From contig JAQFVV010006246.1 in assembly GCA_028023455.1 (NCBI GenBank), forward strand, positions 795,501-859,500: a stretch of DNA of 64,000 bases. The letters run 5' to 3'. The notes beneath the pieces were generated by a model, which worked only from the letters and a program-made list of their open reading frames with translations, had not been told where the DNA came from and ran no database searches. Of the stretch, positions 1 to 10,780 are shown one piece after another. A program made the position numbers and the translations under genes. Origin of the DNA: Epiperipatus broadwayi (taxonomy: Eukaryota > Onychophora > Udeonychophora > Euonychophora > Peripatidae). How positions within the stretch are numbered: position 1 is the stretch's first letter; each line of letters opens with the position of its first letter.

Positions 1-3000
1 AGTTGTCGTGACATTCCACAGCTTATAAATAATTGTACACACACACACATCTATTTTTCTTATTATGTAAAAACTTGAAAATAAAGAAAATATTATAAAT
101 GCTAGTTGTGCAGGAATTGCTGTGTATATCTGTTCATACCTGATAAAGGAGTTAAAAGCAATATTCTCTCTGGGCTTGAATATTAGGGAATAATGGAATT
201 AAAAAGGGGGAAAGTGGATGAACTAACCTAAATTGCATTTAATATTATTAAATAGGGATAGAGTTAGTCAATTAAAGGGTATGCAATCATTGGTTAAGCA
301 TTTCATTGGGTTCTCATTAGCACTTTATCAGATGACCCTCAGTCTGAACATAGTTGGATGCAACTTTCTTCCCTTCTAAGCCTGGTAGGTCTTTGCAGAT
401 TGTTTCATATGGGGTAATAATTTAGAGTATATTAACTTATTCCCTTACCATATTGTTACATCTGCATAATAGTACAGTCTGCAAGTTAGTTGACCATCCA
501 TTACATCTGGTGTTTGCAATGTTTGGGGATTAGTTGTAATTGTTCTGTCCATTATATCTGGTGACCAACGTGGATGCACGATGTGTAGTGGGACTACACA
601 CCGCTAAAGATCGAATTAGTGACTGGCGTGACTAGTATGATAGGTATTAGGGGGGGGGTGTATGATGAGAATCTTTTCTAACCATTATATCTAATGATGA
701 AAATTGTTCGTTCCGTTTTAGTATATTGAGACTAACTTTGCTATATCTGAAATATATATAGAGTCAAATAAGTGGATTCAGCTAAAATTTTACTTTTAAA
801 TTAATTTAGAAAATGTTATAATTTTTAAAAAATTAAACATGTGTTATAAAAGTGTGATCACATGCATATACACACACATAAATATGTAATTTTTTTTAAA
901 CTAATGGAATGTAATATTTTATCTTATATGAAAATGAATTTATAGTAAGTTCTACTTATGTATAAGATTATTTTTAATATTGTATACAACAAAGCTTGAT
1001 CTCCAAAATGTTCAAATCTGTTATGATAAAAAAAATCTAAAATTAAGCATTGTCTAGGTGAGTCATGTAATCAAATTAATTAGTGTGAACCTGGCTTATT
1101 TGAAATATGTACAAGAATTTCTTAATTGAAAAAACCTGGCTTATCTAAAAATGTAAATTTAAGAAAGTCTAATGTGTGTGAGAAAACAATCAAATACAAA
1201 TCTTATAAAAGCTCCCCAAAATTTATTGTGTCCTTAGATTTTATTTTAAGCTTCTTTATACACATTGCTTCATTCATTTGTGCTCGGTTTTAAGACACTG
1301 GAGCTTTTTATTCTGCTACAAAAGCTGCACTCATCACCAATAATCTTTCAAAATTAGTTTTATTAATGCCCTGTAATTTGTGCATGGCAGGTAGCTTGCC
1401 ATTTTATAAAAATGAACCTACAAATCATTTCTAGTAACATTCTCCAAAAATATAAAAGCTAGACATCTCACCAAGATGGACTCAATGCTGTGAGCCTAAC
1501 TTCATCCCCCAGCATGTCCTAAATTCATAGAAAGTTAACCTCCTAAAATGTCAACCTAGATTGAAGCCTCTCTCTCAATTGACTGTTATCAAAAAGTACC
1601 TATCAAATTTGCCAAAGTATGTACTCATCATTCAATGATTTTTTAAAAAGCAAAGTGACAGGCTGATGGACTTTAATAATAATATGAACTTTATTATATA
1701 TTCAGTAAGCCAAATGTGATTACATTTGTATTTATTACATATATGTACATTTTTACAATAATATTAGATTAATAATCTATTTTTATGTATGTATTATTTT
1801 ATGACATATTATTAAGTCATTTATGAATGTTTTAGTTTTTGAGTATGGATTAAATTAGGCTATTTATTACATTGAAGAAATTCTCTTCATTCGTTAAGAG
1901 TTTTGACAATTATTAATGAAGATCTTAATTTTAGAATAAGTTTATTATCTTTGTAGAATTTTCCGATTCTTTTCCACCCCTCTTCTCAAATATTAAATGT
2001 CTAAATGTTTTTTTCTTTTTTAGCTAATAAAAGTAAGTCTGAAGTTTAGAATCAGACCTTAAAATAGTAAAAATTAACTGTTTTTTAAAATAGCATTTGA
2101 GAATTATATACTCAGTTTTTACACATATATGTGTCTACGAGAGCTTACATTTTCTAAGATATTTTGATATTTACATATATGCTATTATATTTAGAAACAA
2201 AAATATCAATTTGCGGAGAGAGGAAGGCATAAAATAAATCTATAGAAAGACCACTGTTATTTTAGTGATTTATAGAGCTTTTTTTTTTACTGCACCTGTG
2301 TTAGCTATATTTCTACCAAGCTGATTTTATTTGATATTGTCTTCTAAAACCTGAATCATTTACTGTTTGAATTGCAGTTTATTTACTCTTGCAAGAACTA
2401 GCTTTAGAACAGATCCCTATGCCTTGTTTTTGGTCATACTTATCACTATATATTGGTGAATCCTTAGTAGTTTCTGGTCCACAATGTTTTGGACAAGCTC
2501 ATGTTTTTATACTCTTTTTTAATCTGTGTTTTTGCTTGAATTGCTGACCTTGTTACTTATGAATAGGCAAGTTTAGAAGTAGCTTCTCATGTTTTTATCC
2601 TATCTAATGGCCTTTATTATTTTCATCTAATTATCCAGTGGTATGGATCTTGTCACACACAAGTCTTAGTAGTAGTCATTTATGTATAAACATAAGGTTC
2701 AGTAAATTAAAGGTTTTTTTTTATTTAGAATGTAAGTTATTTTTATATATATCTGAAGAACCATTTCCAAAAAATTACTTTAGTATTAAAATTAATTAAA
2801 AAAGGGAAGAACAAATTAACCATGGTGGTTTTTTAGTAAATAAAGTACTCTATTAAAACAACCATAAATGAAGTATTTATTTTTTGATTTTCTATTTTTT
2901 TTATTCATTTACTAATAAATTTTGTCATTATTAATTTAATTTGACTGTTGTTTGTGTGCTGTTGTCTGTCTAGCAATTGTTTAATAGTCAGAAGTCTCAT

Positions 3001-3773
3001 ACTCTAAACTCAGCTAGCATCAGGAGCAATATTATATTAAAATGTTCCAATTATCATATGCTCATCATCCTTATTGGATATCTAGTCACCCAATTAAAGT
3101 TTCTAGAATGTGATGCATGTGCTGTAATATAGCTTCTCCAAAATAGGAATCTCTCAACAACTATGCCTAGAAAAACCTGTTAGCCACCTTACTTTCATCT
3201 TTCATTCTTCTCATTAAGTTTTTCCCATATTCTTTTCTATCATGCTGTATCCCATTTTCACAACATTATCTTTATCCACTCTATGGTATTTATATCTAGA
3301 TTCCCCTTATATTTTTCCAAACCCAGCATAAAAACCAAGAACCCATTTTCTGTATAATCACTTTGTTTATATTTATTTTCCCAAAACATCATTATTTGTA
3401 TCCTTCTGCTTGTAAGTATTTACATTCAATTAACAGATGCCTAATATTTTACATGCCTTTCTTATCTAAATTGCAGACTAAATCACCCACATTCCTCCAT
3501 TTATGTGTATATTCCCTTGTTGCTAACAATCTTGTTCGAATCTTAGACCATAAACTACTTTCCTTGCTGTTATTGTAAATTAACTCATACCAATATTCTG
3601 TTTACTTTTAAATAAATTTAAACTCTTTTACTCTCCACTCTAGTTCTTAAACTCCCTATTTTTCATTAATTCATCTATACTTCTATCTCATTCTTTGCAA
3701 TTATAACACTCATCTAGGCTCAATAGTAGCCTGGTGGTGTACCAAGTACAGATGTTTACATGGTGCCCTGTAC

Positions 3774-3812
<39 letters not shown>

Positions 3813-4192
3813 ATAAAGAAATAATATATTTTTGTATATATTATTGATATATAACAATATTAATTATAAATAGAAAAAAATATCTATTTTAGCTTGGTAC
3901 TATTGTTGTAAGTATATAATAATATATACTTTTCATTGCTATATAATGTTTACAATAATTATGTGATTAAGAGGGGATAACTTAAAAAAAGTTGCAATTA
4001 TAAGAAAACCTAGATCATAGTATATGTGATCTTGTGTAAGCATTTACAATGATTATATATGTTATACTAAGAAACTCATTTACATTAATTAAAGCAATAT
4101 TTATTGTCAAATTAATTTCTTAATTTTATTCATTCTCAAAAAAATCACATAATAAGTTATATTTATCTCCATTTTATAAAATATTATTTTAG
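1..4192. other. AT-rich non-coding flank, probably intron upstream of the first CUB exon
   Basis: I see no supportable coding exon here. The first visible CUB exon opens in phase 1 at 4193, so at least one more exon lies upstream, outside the window or unrecognised. Notable content is a G9 run near 650, a pyrimidine-rich stretch at 3180-3720 and a (TA)n(TG)n microsatellite at about 3774-3813. A short patch at 545-560 resembles a retrotransposon primer-binding site but nothing around it supports an element. Confidence 0.6.
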
Positions 4193-4374
4193 AATGTGGT
4201 GGATATTTTTTTTTGCCTTCTGGTAATATCACATCTCCTAAATATCCAGATAAGTATCCTGCCATTACCGATTGTTCATGGGTCATCAAGACTGATGTTT
4301 ATCATAGTATTAGTTTGACATTTCTTACTTTTGATGTTCAAACACATGACAACTGTTCTTATAATTATGTGGCT
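4193..4374 (+). CDS. CUB-domain exon, first part of a CUB domain (cubilin-like)
   Basis: This exon encodes the N-terminal two thirds of a CUB domain, an extracellular beta-sandwich module used for ligand and protein binding in secreted or endocytic-receptor proteins. After the acceptor (ttttag at 4187-4192) it starts in phase 1 and reads CGGYFF, SGNITSPKYP, DCSWVI and CSYNYVA, so cysteines 1, 2 and 3 of the canonical four are present. NIT and NCS are N-glycosylation sequons. It ends in phase 0 at a consensus donor (gtaagt at 4375). The Asp usual in the CxYDY motif, a calcium ligand in many CUB domains, is Asn here, so calcium binding may be weakened. The frame continues exactly into the exon at 19532. 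The family call is secure. The specific gene (cubilin or another multi-CUB protein) is not. Confidence 0.9.
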
Positions 4375-5854
4375 GTAAGTAATGTAATCCGATTTTATAT
4401 CTTTTAATTTTTTGCTAATAATATTATCTATCTAACAATTAATTTATATATTATTGTTATATTCATATTTTTATTGAATCAATTTTTAGGATTATATATT
4501 TTATATATGCATTTGTTCATCTATTATTTATATTTATTTACTTTTTAATGGAGTATTATATTTATTATTCCATTTTTATTTGATGCATTCTTTCTCCATT
4601 ATGTAAACAAAATTGTAAAGTCAATCGATATTTTTATAATTCCTTATATCAAGTAAAATTGTACAACTTTATACAATAAGTTTTTTTATAACTTTTTTTT
4701 TTATATAATTATAATAACTTTTGTATGTTTAATTTTATAAAAATAAAAACTCTGATTTTTGATAATATTGTGGAGTAAAAATAATTGAAGAAACCTTAAA
4801 TATTGATATAAAAATTACTATTAATTTTAGACAAAATAGTTATGCTGAATTAAGAGAAAAGTAACTAAAAACATGATAACTGGTATTTTGAAAGTAATAT
4901 ATGACCATATTAGATTTATTATGTTAATTTAGTTTAGTCTTATTGTTGACATTCTTCGTGCATTTGTGAAAAAATATAGATGTAAAGGAATTTTTATAAT
5001 AAGAGAAAGACTCGTTTATTAATTTCTATAATAAAAATACCAATATAAGCATAGACAATGAGCTATTACAATATATCCCAACCTGAGTGAATGATCTTGT
5101 GTAAAAAACTCTACAAAAAGCACTTTTAAAGTTTTTAATATGTAAAAAAAATAGTATTATTGTCATTCCTACAAAACAAGAAAAGAATTTTACTAATTAA
5201 AATGTTAACGAGCTTCATCCAAATAAGAAAAATGACATTAGTGCTTCTGAGGAGGTTATCATTAATTCACATATCTTCCAAAAATAAATAAAGTTTATAC
5301 TGTAATACTTAATTATTTTATGAACTGTGTGAAACTGAGTAGAAAGGTACATCAAAGACATTTGAAATAATATCTAAATCTAACAAAAAATCATTTTTTT
5401 TGAAAAACAATTGGATTATTTTAATATTTTGGAAAAACAATACATAATTGTGCAGTCCATTTAAATTTTTTAAATTTATTTAATTTTTGCTTCATTTTTT
5501 TATTGTTATTTAGATTCACAATTTGTTAGAAGAAAACCTGAATATTATATTTACAATTGAGTGATAATTTAACTAGAAAAGTAATATTTGCATTTGTGGA
5601 TGAATAATCAAGAGATTGATAAATTAAATTGTGTATTAAGAAGTAATAATGAATAAGACTTAATAATAATTAAAATAAATATACACAAGGATGTCTTGAA
5701 GTTTTTGAGAAGTGATTTTTAAAATAATATTAAATGAAACCAATGAAAGTAATAAAATATCACATGAATCTATCACATAACATCAGTTTAATTAATGTTA
5801 TTCCAGCAGCATTCATTATTCTTCACTAAATCTATGCTACTTACTATAAGATTA

Positions 5855-6471
5855 AGTAAATAATAGATGCAGATAGTAGTGTTGAATAAATCATTATCCC
5901 ATGTTGTCCTATTTAGTATTCTCAGACTAGTTTCAAGCTTATCACTTTCATCAGAAAGAAGTTTTAGATTTTGGAAAAGTATGCATCTATCTTCTGTCAG
6001 TCACCATTTACCTTTCTGTTTTACTATCAACTTATTATCTCAATTTAAATGCTTTTCTCTAAACCATTTTACTTGTGTTGATATCATAAAAATAAAGAAT
6101 GCTGCCAAAACAACATTGAGTGATTTTGTATTACTCCTGACCACAGAATAAAGATGTCTATAATTGTTAAAAACTAATTACACACCAATATTTAGAAACT
6201 GAAATATTTTCTGTTTTATCTGACTATATAGACAAGTTGATTTAGATTGAAACATATGTTTTCCAATTTGGGATGATAGCTTCACAGTAAAACAGAAAAG
6301 TAAATGACAGCTGGCAAAGGGAAAGTGCATTTGATCTTATCAGTTACTGGTTCAAGATCCAAAGCTTTTTACTTATAAAAGCTATAAGCTTGAAACTAGT
6401 CTGGAGATATTGAATAGGACAACAGTTGATAAGGATTTTTTTAAGCACTATCATCTGCATTTATTATTTAC
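5855..6471. repeat. Diverged inverted-repeat element with a hammerhead-like core
   Basis: The left end (5855-6040) and right end (about 6285-6471) are imperfect reverse complements. Matching blocks include agtaaataatagatgcagat against its complement at the right end, and agactagtttcaagctt near 5924 against aagcttgaaactagtct near 6386. The layout and several motifs match the element at 60868-61570, so these look like two copies of one family. The left arm, read on the minus strand, carries CTGATGA, a stem II hairpin and GAAACTAGTC. No coding capacity is evident, and the 94-codon reading frame at 5867-6151 lies across the repeat arm and is not a gene. Confidence 0.65.
5919..5961 (-). ncRNA. Hammerhead ribozyme-like motif (type I, minimal)
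   Basis: Read on the minus strand, this holds the conserved core CUGAUGA, then a 4-bp helix (AAGU/GCUU, the last pair U-G, loop GAUAA), then GAAA, then the self-complementary ACUAGU, ending in the cleavage-type triplet GUC. The 5' and 3' flanks (UUCUUU and UGAGAA) can form most of stem I, with a mismatch next to the core. Hammerheads of this minimal form with tiny stem III are known from Penelope-like elements and retrozymes. The equivalent spot in the right arm (near 6372-6405) has lost the CUGAUGA box. Activity is not claimed. Confidence 0.5.
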
Positions 6472-6784
6472 TAAAGTTTACAATAAATGTTGTAAATGTG
6501 ATGAAAAATAAAGGATAATGCTGAAATAGTATTGAGTCAACACAATAAGTTTCAGTTATTAAATACTAATTTGATTACATATGATGAAAAGTCAAGTTTT
6601 TAAAGAATTTACTCAATTTAGTATATGGTTTAAAATAATCTAAACATCCACAAAAGTCTTCTATATTATGGAAATATTTGATTGATACTGGTTCCAGTTA
6701 CTCAGGCCTAAATTTCATTTTTTTTTTGTTAAATAAAAGGGATAGTAAATTTACTTAATAAATTTTAAATTACTAGATCTTAAT

Positions 6785-8370
6785 GTTCTGTCATCATCAT
6801 CATCATCATCAACCATTATCAATCCACTGCAGGATGAAGATCTCTCCAAGTTTAATCCATCTTCTCCAATCTTTAGCTTCTCTTCTCCACAACACCCCTG
6901 CATATTTTCTTATTTCATCCATCCATCTCACATGTGGTCTCTTTCTGGGTCTTTTACAATCTCTTGGAATCCAGTTTAAAATTTCAATTATCCATCTATT
7001 ATCATCTCTTCTAGCAATATGTCCAGCCCAATTCCATTTCAATCTTTTATTTTTTTCAATAAGGTCAGTAACACCTGTTTGTTGTCTTACCCATACATTG
7101 CGTTTTCGATCTCTTCTTGTTACTCCCAACATACATCTCTCCATACTCCTTTGAGTGGTCTGAAGTCTCTGTATTGCTCTTCTATTAAGTGTCCAAGTCT
7201 CAGATCCATAAGTAAGAACTGGTAAAACACATTTGTTAAAAACCATCCTTTTCAAACACATAGGCATATTTCCTTTTAGTATCAAGTTATTTCTACCAAA
7301 AGCACTCCAACCGAGTTTAATTCTATGGTTAATTTCCTCCATTATGTTTCCATCTGTATTAATAATCTGACCAAGGTATTTGTAACTGTTAACTTCTTCT
7401 AATTCTTCATAATCAATCTTTATTTTCATATTTTGAGCAAATCGATTAAACATTACTTTAGTCTTTTTAACATTTATCTTTAGTCCTACTTTTCTACTTT
7501 CATCTGCTAACTTCTGCAACATTTCCTGCAGCTCTGAAGCATTATTTGCAAAAACAACTACATCATCTGCGAAATCTAAATGACTTAAATACTCTCCATT
7601 TACTTTCACTCCTTTAGTTTCCCATTTTAATCCACAAAATACTTCTTGCAGTACTGCTGTAAAGAGTTTTGGAGATATGGAGTCACCTTGTCTTACACCT
7701 TTCTCAATGTTGATTTTTCCAGTATTATTATGTAATCTAATTGTTGCTGTTGCATTTTTATAAATATTCTTTAAAATATGACAATATCCTGGATCTATAC
7801 CTTGATGATCCAATGCTTTAATCACTGAAGAAATGTGTATAGAATCAAATGCCTTTTCATAATCAACAAATCCAAAACATAATGACAACTCATATTCGTT
7901 TGTCCTTTCTATGACTTCTCTCAATACCTGGATATGATCTATTGTACTAAAACCACTTTTAAATCCAGCTTGTTCTCTTGGTTGGTGGAAATCCAAAGTT
8001 CTCTGTAGACGAGTTGTAATTATCTTGGTAAAAATTTTATATAAAACTGATAAAAGGCTGATAGGTCTGTAATTTCTAATATCTTCTTTATCACCTTTTT
8101 TAAATATTAATATTATTACTGCATTCTTCCAATCTTCCGGTACATCTTTATCATTTAGACATTTGGTATATAACTTTGCTAAAATTGTTTCTATTTCTTC
8201 ACCTGCTTCTTTTAATATATCAATTATAATTCCATCATTTCCTGGAGCCTTTCCTTTCTTCATACAGTTAATTGCATGTCTCACTTCTTCATTTAAAATT
8301 CTGGGCAATTCGGAAGATGTAATAGATATAGGAGGTTTAAGATGTACGTCTTGGAGAACCAATTAACAAT
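6785..8370 (-). mobile_element. 5'-truncated RTE-type LINE (non-LTR retrotransposon)
   Basis: The insertion runs 8370 to 6785 on the minus strand. Its 3' end is a short (TGA/ATG)n tract at about 6787-6810 directly after the stop codon, which is typical of RTE-clade elements that end in short tandem repeats rather than poly(A). The apurinic endonuclease domain expected upstream of the reverse transcriptase is absent, so the copy is 5'-truncated, as is usual for LINEs. The truncation point lies about 160 bp from the edge of the PLE inverted pair. Confidence 0.85.
6809..8362 (-). CDS. LINE reverse transcriptase (RTE-like, N-terminally truncated)
   Basis: This is an open frame of about 517 codons encoding an RNA-dependent DNA polymerase. 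In order it has GKAPGNDGI (near residue 40), NYRPISLLSV, EQAGF, VDYEKAFDS (motif A aspartate), GVRQGDSISPKLF (motif B), FADDVVVF (motif C catalytic pair), GLKINVKKTKVM and YLGQIINTDG. These are followed by the long basic, Trp-rich tail common to this LINE group (SETWTL, GHIARRDDNRW, RWMDEI). No in-frame stop or frameshift is seen, unlike every other element in the window. The frame begins without an ATG because the 5' part and the endonuclease domain are missing. It is a transposon gene, not a host gene. Confidence 0.9.
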   Translation of the reverse strand: MVLQDVHLKPPISITSSELPRILNEEVRHAINCMKKGKAPGNDGIIIDILKEAGEEIETILAKLYTKCLNDKDVPEDWKNAVIILIFKKGDKEDIRNYRPISLLSVLYKIFTKIITTRLQRTLDFHQPREQAGFKSGFSTIDHIQVLREVIERTNEYELSLCFGFVDYEKAFDSIHISSVIKALDHQGIDPGYCHILKNIYKNATATIRLHNNTGKINIEKGVRQGDSISPKLFTAVLQEVFCGLKWETKGVKVNGEYLSHLDFADDVVVFANNASELQEMLQKLADESRKVGLKINVKKTKVMFNRFAQNMKIKIDYEELEEVNSYKYLGQIINTDGNIMEEINHRIKLGWSAFGRNNLILKGNMPMCLKRMVFNKCVLPVLTYGSETWTLNRRAIQRLQTTQRSMERCMLGVTRRDRKRNVWVRQQTGVTDLIEKNKRLKWNWAGHIARRDDNRWIIEILNWIPRDCKRPRKRPHVRWMDEIRKYAGVLWRREAKDWRRWIKLGEIFILQWIDNG

Positions 8371-8532
8371 AGTTATTATAAAAATACAATTCACATTTAA
8401 TTTATGATCTACTATTATTATCCTTATATCTTCTCCTTTACTTTTTTGCATTCCTTTATATATACATATATATTAGTTTTTATAAATCTCCATACATACA
8501 CTAATGCAATTTTTTTATATATTTCCTTTAAT

Positions 8533-8577
8533 TTTCTAACAGTTTCAACTGTCTTGCAGTCTTCATCAGAGGTATAA
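8533..8577 (-). ncRNA. Hammerhead-like motif at the tail of the left PLE copy
   Basis: On the minus strand CUGAUGA is followed by a hairpin (ACUG/CAGU) and then GAAAC. The expected cleavage triplet after stem III is degenerate (UGUU in place of UAGUC). The matching place in the right copy (about 11370-11415, plus strand) reads CTGATGG and AAAAC, so its core is broken. Position at the element end agrees with the known placement of hammerheads in Penelope-like elements. Confidence 0.4.
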
Positions 8578-9239
8578 CATTTAAAAATATAAACATATAA
8601 CCATTATTCTATATACATATAAAAATACATATTTTACATTATTTTTCATAATCATATTTTATTTTTAATCTACACCTTTACTTCTCTTATTTCCTAATTA
8701 TTATTTTATCATTATTTCTTTACTGTTTCTACTTTCCTTTTATTTTTCAGCTTTTGTTCCTATCATTCTACATTACTCTCTAATATATTTTTATCACCAT
8801 TTTATTTTACTTTTAATATCTATAAGTGTAATTCCTTTCATTCATTTTTATTATATATCTATATGTATTCTTTTATTAATAATACCTATAAGTGTAGTTC
8901 CTTTCTTTCCTTTTTATTTTATATTTATAGTTATTCTTTTATTAATAAGTTTTATTCCTATTTCTATCTTTATTTTTTATTTTCTTTTATAATTTACTTA
9001 TTTATTTTAATCACCTTTTTGTATAAACTTCTTTCTTTTTAAATTTATAACTGACTCTTTTTTTCAAAATCCTTAGCCTCTTTTTATATACTCATTTAAT
9101 ACAACTCCATCTATTATCAAATTCTTTAACTTTTTATCCTGTTTTTAATCTTTTCATTTTACAAAACTTTATATTTATACATTATTACTAATAAACCTAT
9201 AAAAATAATGTCTTTACACTCCATCTCTATTTTAATTTT

Positions 9240-9873
9240 GTTTTATCATTTTAATTAATATAGCTTCTTTTATTTTTCTATCTCTTATTTTATTAGTATA
9301 TCCAATCATTCTTATGCTATATCTCTCAAATATATGTACTGTTTCTATAGCATGCATATAAATTGGTGATTTTTTTACCATACCTATGCTGAATCAATCT
9401 TGTATAGATTGAACTTTTTGTTTCTCCTACATATTTAGTTCTTATATTATTATTCTTATATGATCTACATTCTATCCCACATATTCTATTTATATGCTGT
9501 TCTATTCCTCATTCCTTTTTTTCTTTTTTCTTTACTATCTTATATATTTTTATTAATTTTTAAATAATTTTATTAATGCTCTTTTCTATATTATTACTAT
9601 ATGTTTTAACACATATATTCATCATTTTTATGCTATCTTTCTTACATTTTTCCATCTCTTCTTTATTTTTTTCTTTATATTTTTTTCTGATATTTGTACA
9701 CTTTTCTCTATTATTTTCTCTGGATATTCATTCTCTTTAAACTCTTTAATCTCTTTCTTATTTTCTTCTTCGTTTGAGCAATAATTAATAGTTCTATATA
9801 CTCTTGAACTAATACTAATTATTTTATATTTATTATCCACATTAGAATTCCAGTTCATTATATTATTATCCAC
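9240..9873 (-). pseudogene. Left PLE copy: reverse-transcriptase tail and GIY-YIG endonuclease
   Basis: The minus-strand frame 9873-9628 carries VYRTINYCSNEEENKKEI and NEYPEKIIEK, the conserved C-terminal end of Penelope-type reverse transcriptases (arginine, YN/YCSN, then GYP..LI). After a broken linker, another frame at about 9510-9400 reads NRICGIECRSYK and KYVGETKSSIYTR, the first strands and YVGET part of a GIY-YIG nuclease. At about 9340-9240 HAIETVHIFE and KIKEAILIK follow as the rest of that domain. Frameshifts and stops separate the parts, so no intact protein is made. The catalytic RT core is absent. Confidence 0.75.
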
Positions 9874-10075
9874 ATTCCTTTTCTTATATAGTAATGTCTT
9901 TATTTTGTATTTCCTTTCTCATACGATTTCTTTAATAATATATCCAAACATGACAACTTATATAAAATTTACAGTAGAGACAGGAAAATATAATAAATTG
10001 TTATATTTGGATATATTATTAAAGAAATAATATGAGAAGGGAAAATGTAAAAGAGAAACATCAGTATATAAGAAA

Positions 10076-10780
10076 ATGAATGTGCACACTAATATAATGA
10101 ATTGGAATTGTAATGTGGATAATAAATATAAAATAAGTAGTATTAGTTCAAAAATATATAGAGCTATTAATTATTGCTCAAATGAAGAAAAGTATAAGAA
10201 AGAGGTAGAATTAATAGATAAAAAGTGTAAAGAGAATGAATATCCAGAGAAAATAATAGAGAAAAATGTAAAAATATCAGGAAAAAGATACAAAGGAGAA
10301 AATAACAAAGAGAATGGAAAATGTAAGAAAGATAGCATAAAAAAGAATAAATATACAGATGCCAAAACATGTAGTAATAATATAGTAAAAAGCATTAATA
10401 AAATTATTTAAAAAATTAATAAAAAATATAATGTAATTAAATATAAGATAGTAAATAAAAAAGGAGAAATTTAATGGATATATTAGACAATAAATTTGTT
10501 AAAGAAATAGAAAAACATATAAATGGAGTATATAAGATAGAATGGAGATCATGTAAGAATAATAAGATAAAAACTAAATATGTAGGAGAAACAAAAAATT
10601 CAATCTACACAAGATTGATTCAGAATAGATATGATAAAAAAATCACCAATTTCTATGCATGCTATAGAAACAGAACATATATTTGAGAGAGGTTGCATAA
10701 GAATGATTGAATATACTAATAAAAGAGAGAGAAAAATAAAAGAAGCTATATTAATTAAGAAGAGAGTGATTGGGGGGGGG
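10076..10780 (+). pseudogene. Right PLE copy: reverse-transcriptase tail and GIY-YIG endonuclease
   Basis: This is the counterpart of the left copy on the opposite strand. The frame 10076-10411 carries the same RT tail (IYRAINYCSNEEKYKKEV and NEYPEKIIEK) and stops. The next frame, 10474-10686, encodes NGVYKI and KYVGETKNSIYTR, the GIY and YVG halves of the GIY-YIG endonuclease that in this retroelement class makes the nick for target priming. A frameshift near 10660 separates it from the remainder of the domain (EHIFERGCIRMIEY and KIKEAILIKK, to about 10770). The copy lacks the RT catalytic region and cannot be autonomous. Confidence 0.78.

Noticed and set aside
6783-7225. Plus-strand reading frames of 123 and 68 codons opposite the LINE
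   Set aside because: They are antisense shadows of the intact minus-strand reverse transcriptase, and their composition follows the opposite strand.
10167-10395. Minus-strand hydrophobic frames (67 and 74 codons) suggesting membrane segments
   Set aside because: They are reverse-strand readings of the Lys/Glu-rich PLE RT tail, where AT-rich codons become Phe/Leu/Ile.
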